Of a stretch of DNA of 64,000 bases, positions 63,659 through 64,000 are shown piece after piece. How positions within the stretch are numbered: the stretch's first letter is position 1; each line of letters opens with the position of its first letter. The position numbers and the translations under genes were made by a program. Source of the DNA: Limimaricola sp964022235 (lineage in GTDB: Bacteria; Pseudomonadota; Alphaproteobacteria; Rhodobacterales; Rhodobacteraceae); contig NZ_CAXHZL010000006.1 of the NCBI RefSeq assembly GCF_964022235.1, positions 62,001 through 126,000 on the forward strand. The letters run 5' to 3'. The notes beneath the pieces are model-generated. The model saw nothing but the letters and a program-made list of their open reading frames with translations, was not told the origin of the DNA and made no database searches.

Positions 63659-64000
63659 CGGCCATGACCGGCTCGGCCCCGGAGGTCGTCAAAGGCTCGG
63701 GCGTGCCACCGGCGAAGTTGCGATAGGTGAAGCGATCCGACCCACCGCTCGAGTCGCGCAGCGCCGCGGCGAAGATTTCCTCGTGGCGCGGCGACAGCGC
63801 GCAGGCCGGATCGGTGGCGCCTGCGTCACCGGTGAGCGCGAAGGCCTGACAACGGCAGCCGCCGTAATCCTCTTCCTTGTGGGCGCAGCCCCGGCAGGGT
63901 TCGGGCATCCAAGCGGTCCCGCGATAGAGGTTGAGCGCCTCCGAATGTTCCCAGATCCAAGCGAGCGAGTGGTCGCGCACGCTGTCGAAATCGAGCGCGG
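63645..64000 (-). CDS. pqqE: PqqA peptide cyclase PqqE, C-terminal part (partial)
   Basis: The last 118 codons of a gene that runs past the right edge. The SPASM domain that binds auxiliary iron-sulfur clusters is visible: CRGCAHKEEDYGGCRCQAF and DPACALSPRH. Preceding residues WIWEHSEALNLYRGTAWMPEPC match PqqE. PqqE is a radical SAM enzyme that joins Glu and Tyr of PqqA during PQQ synthesis. The radical SAM domain lies outside the window. The C-terminal tail after DRFTYRNFAGG is longer than in many PqqE proteins. Confidence 0.9.
   Translation of the reverse strand, partial: ALDFDSVRDHSLAWIWEHSEALNLYRGTAWMPEPCRGCAHKEEDYGGCRCQAFALTGDAGATDPACALSPRHEEIFAAALRDSSGGSDRFTYRNFAGGTPEPLTTSGAEPVMADDDG

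Overview
This is a high-GC window that looks like Rhodobacteraceae (Alphaproteobacteria). The reasons are the dense ABC-transporter catabolic operons, the GntR and LacI regulators, a coxMNOP-type oxidase, an AmiC/AmiR amide operon, a gcvTHP operon behind a tandem glycine riboswitch, and a pqq locus. A complete plasmid-type replication and partition module lies in the middle (39555-43447). It consists of a Rep initiator, a 22-bp iteron array, ParA, ParB and two copies of a perfect 16-bp palindrome that flank the module and look like parS. I therefore infer that the window comes from a plasmid or chromid, or from a replicon that has absorbed one. I saw no tRNA, rRNA, CRISPR array or intact insertion sequence.

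Layout, left half. 1-11079 is an amino-sugar locus: a LacI-type regulator (cut by the left edge), nagA, a SIS-domain deaminase, a GntR/UTRA regulator and a BadF-type sugar kinase on the minus strand. These diverge from murQ, a sugar ABC transporter, a Gfo/Idh/MocA oxidoreductase and an MsmX/UgpC-type ATPase on the plus strand. AGGTAT repeats spaced 11 bp apart flank the shared promoter. 11266-20881 is a nine-gene minus-strand operon: two peptide ABC ATPases, binding protein, two permeases, gamma-glutamyltransferase without a visible signal peptide, a DUF1028 protein, a TauE/SafE exporter and a GntR/FCD regulator. It looks like uptake and intracellular cleavage of gamma-glutamyl compounds. 21143-29065 is an AmiC-AmiR (ANTAR) controlled operon for amide uptake and hydrolysis, with an intrinsic terminator immediately before amiC that fits antitermination control.

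Middle. 29548-33948 encodes a CuA-type heme-copper oxidase (subunits II, I, III, III, IV), followed by an EF-hand protein, a small membrane protein and a DedA protein. 36150-38709 holds an AsnC/Lrp regulator divergent from a CtlX-type guanidino hydrolase and ornithine cyclodeaminase, a possible citrulline or arginine to proline route. After an orphan spermidine-synthase-like protein comes the rep/oriV/parAB module.

Right half. 43633-48620 is a periplasmic molybdenum hydroxylase pair with a cytochrome c, XdhC and a small acidic exported protein. 48626-53690 is the riboswitch-controlled glycine cleavage operon, gcvT-gcvH-gcvP. 53799-61166 pairs an RbsABC-type transporter and a UxaA-family dehydratase with a divergent FCD regulator, an aldo/keto reductase and FucU, probably for L-fucose or a related sugar. 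61566-62730 has a shikimate/quinate dehydrogenase followed by a decayed 3-dehydroshikimate dehydratase-like pseudogene. The window ends in a prolyl aminopeptidase and the C-terminal part of PqqE.

All calls come from reading the sequence and translated frames. No database search was run.
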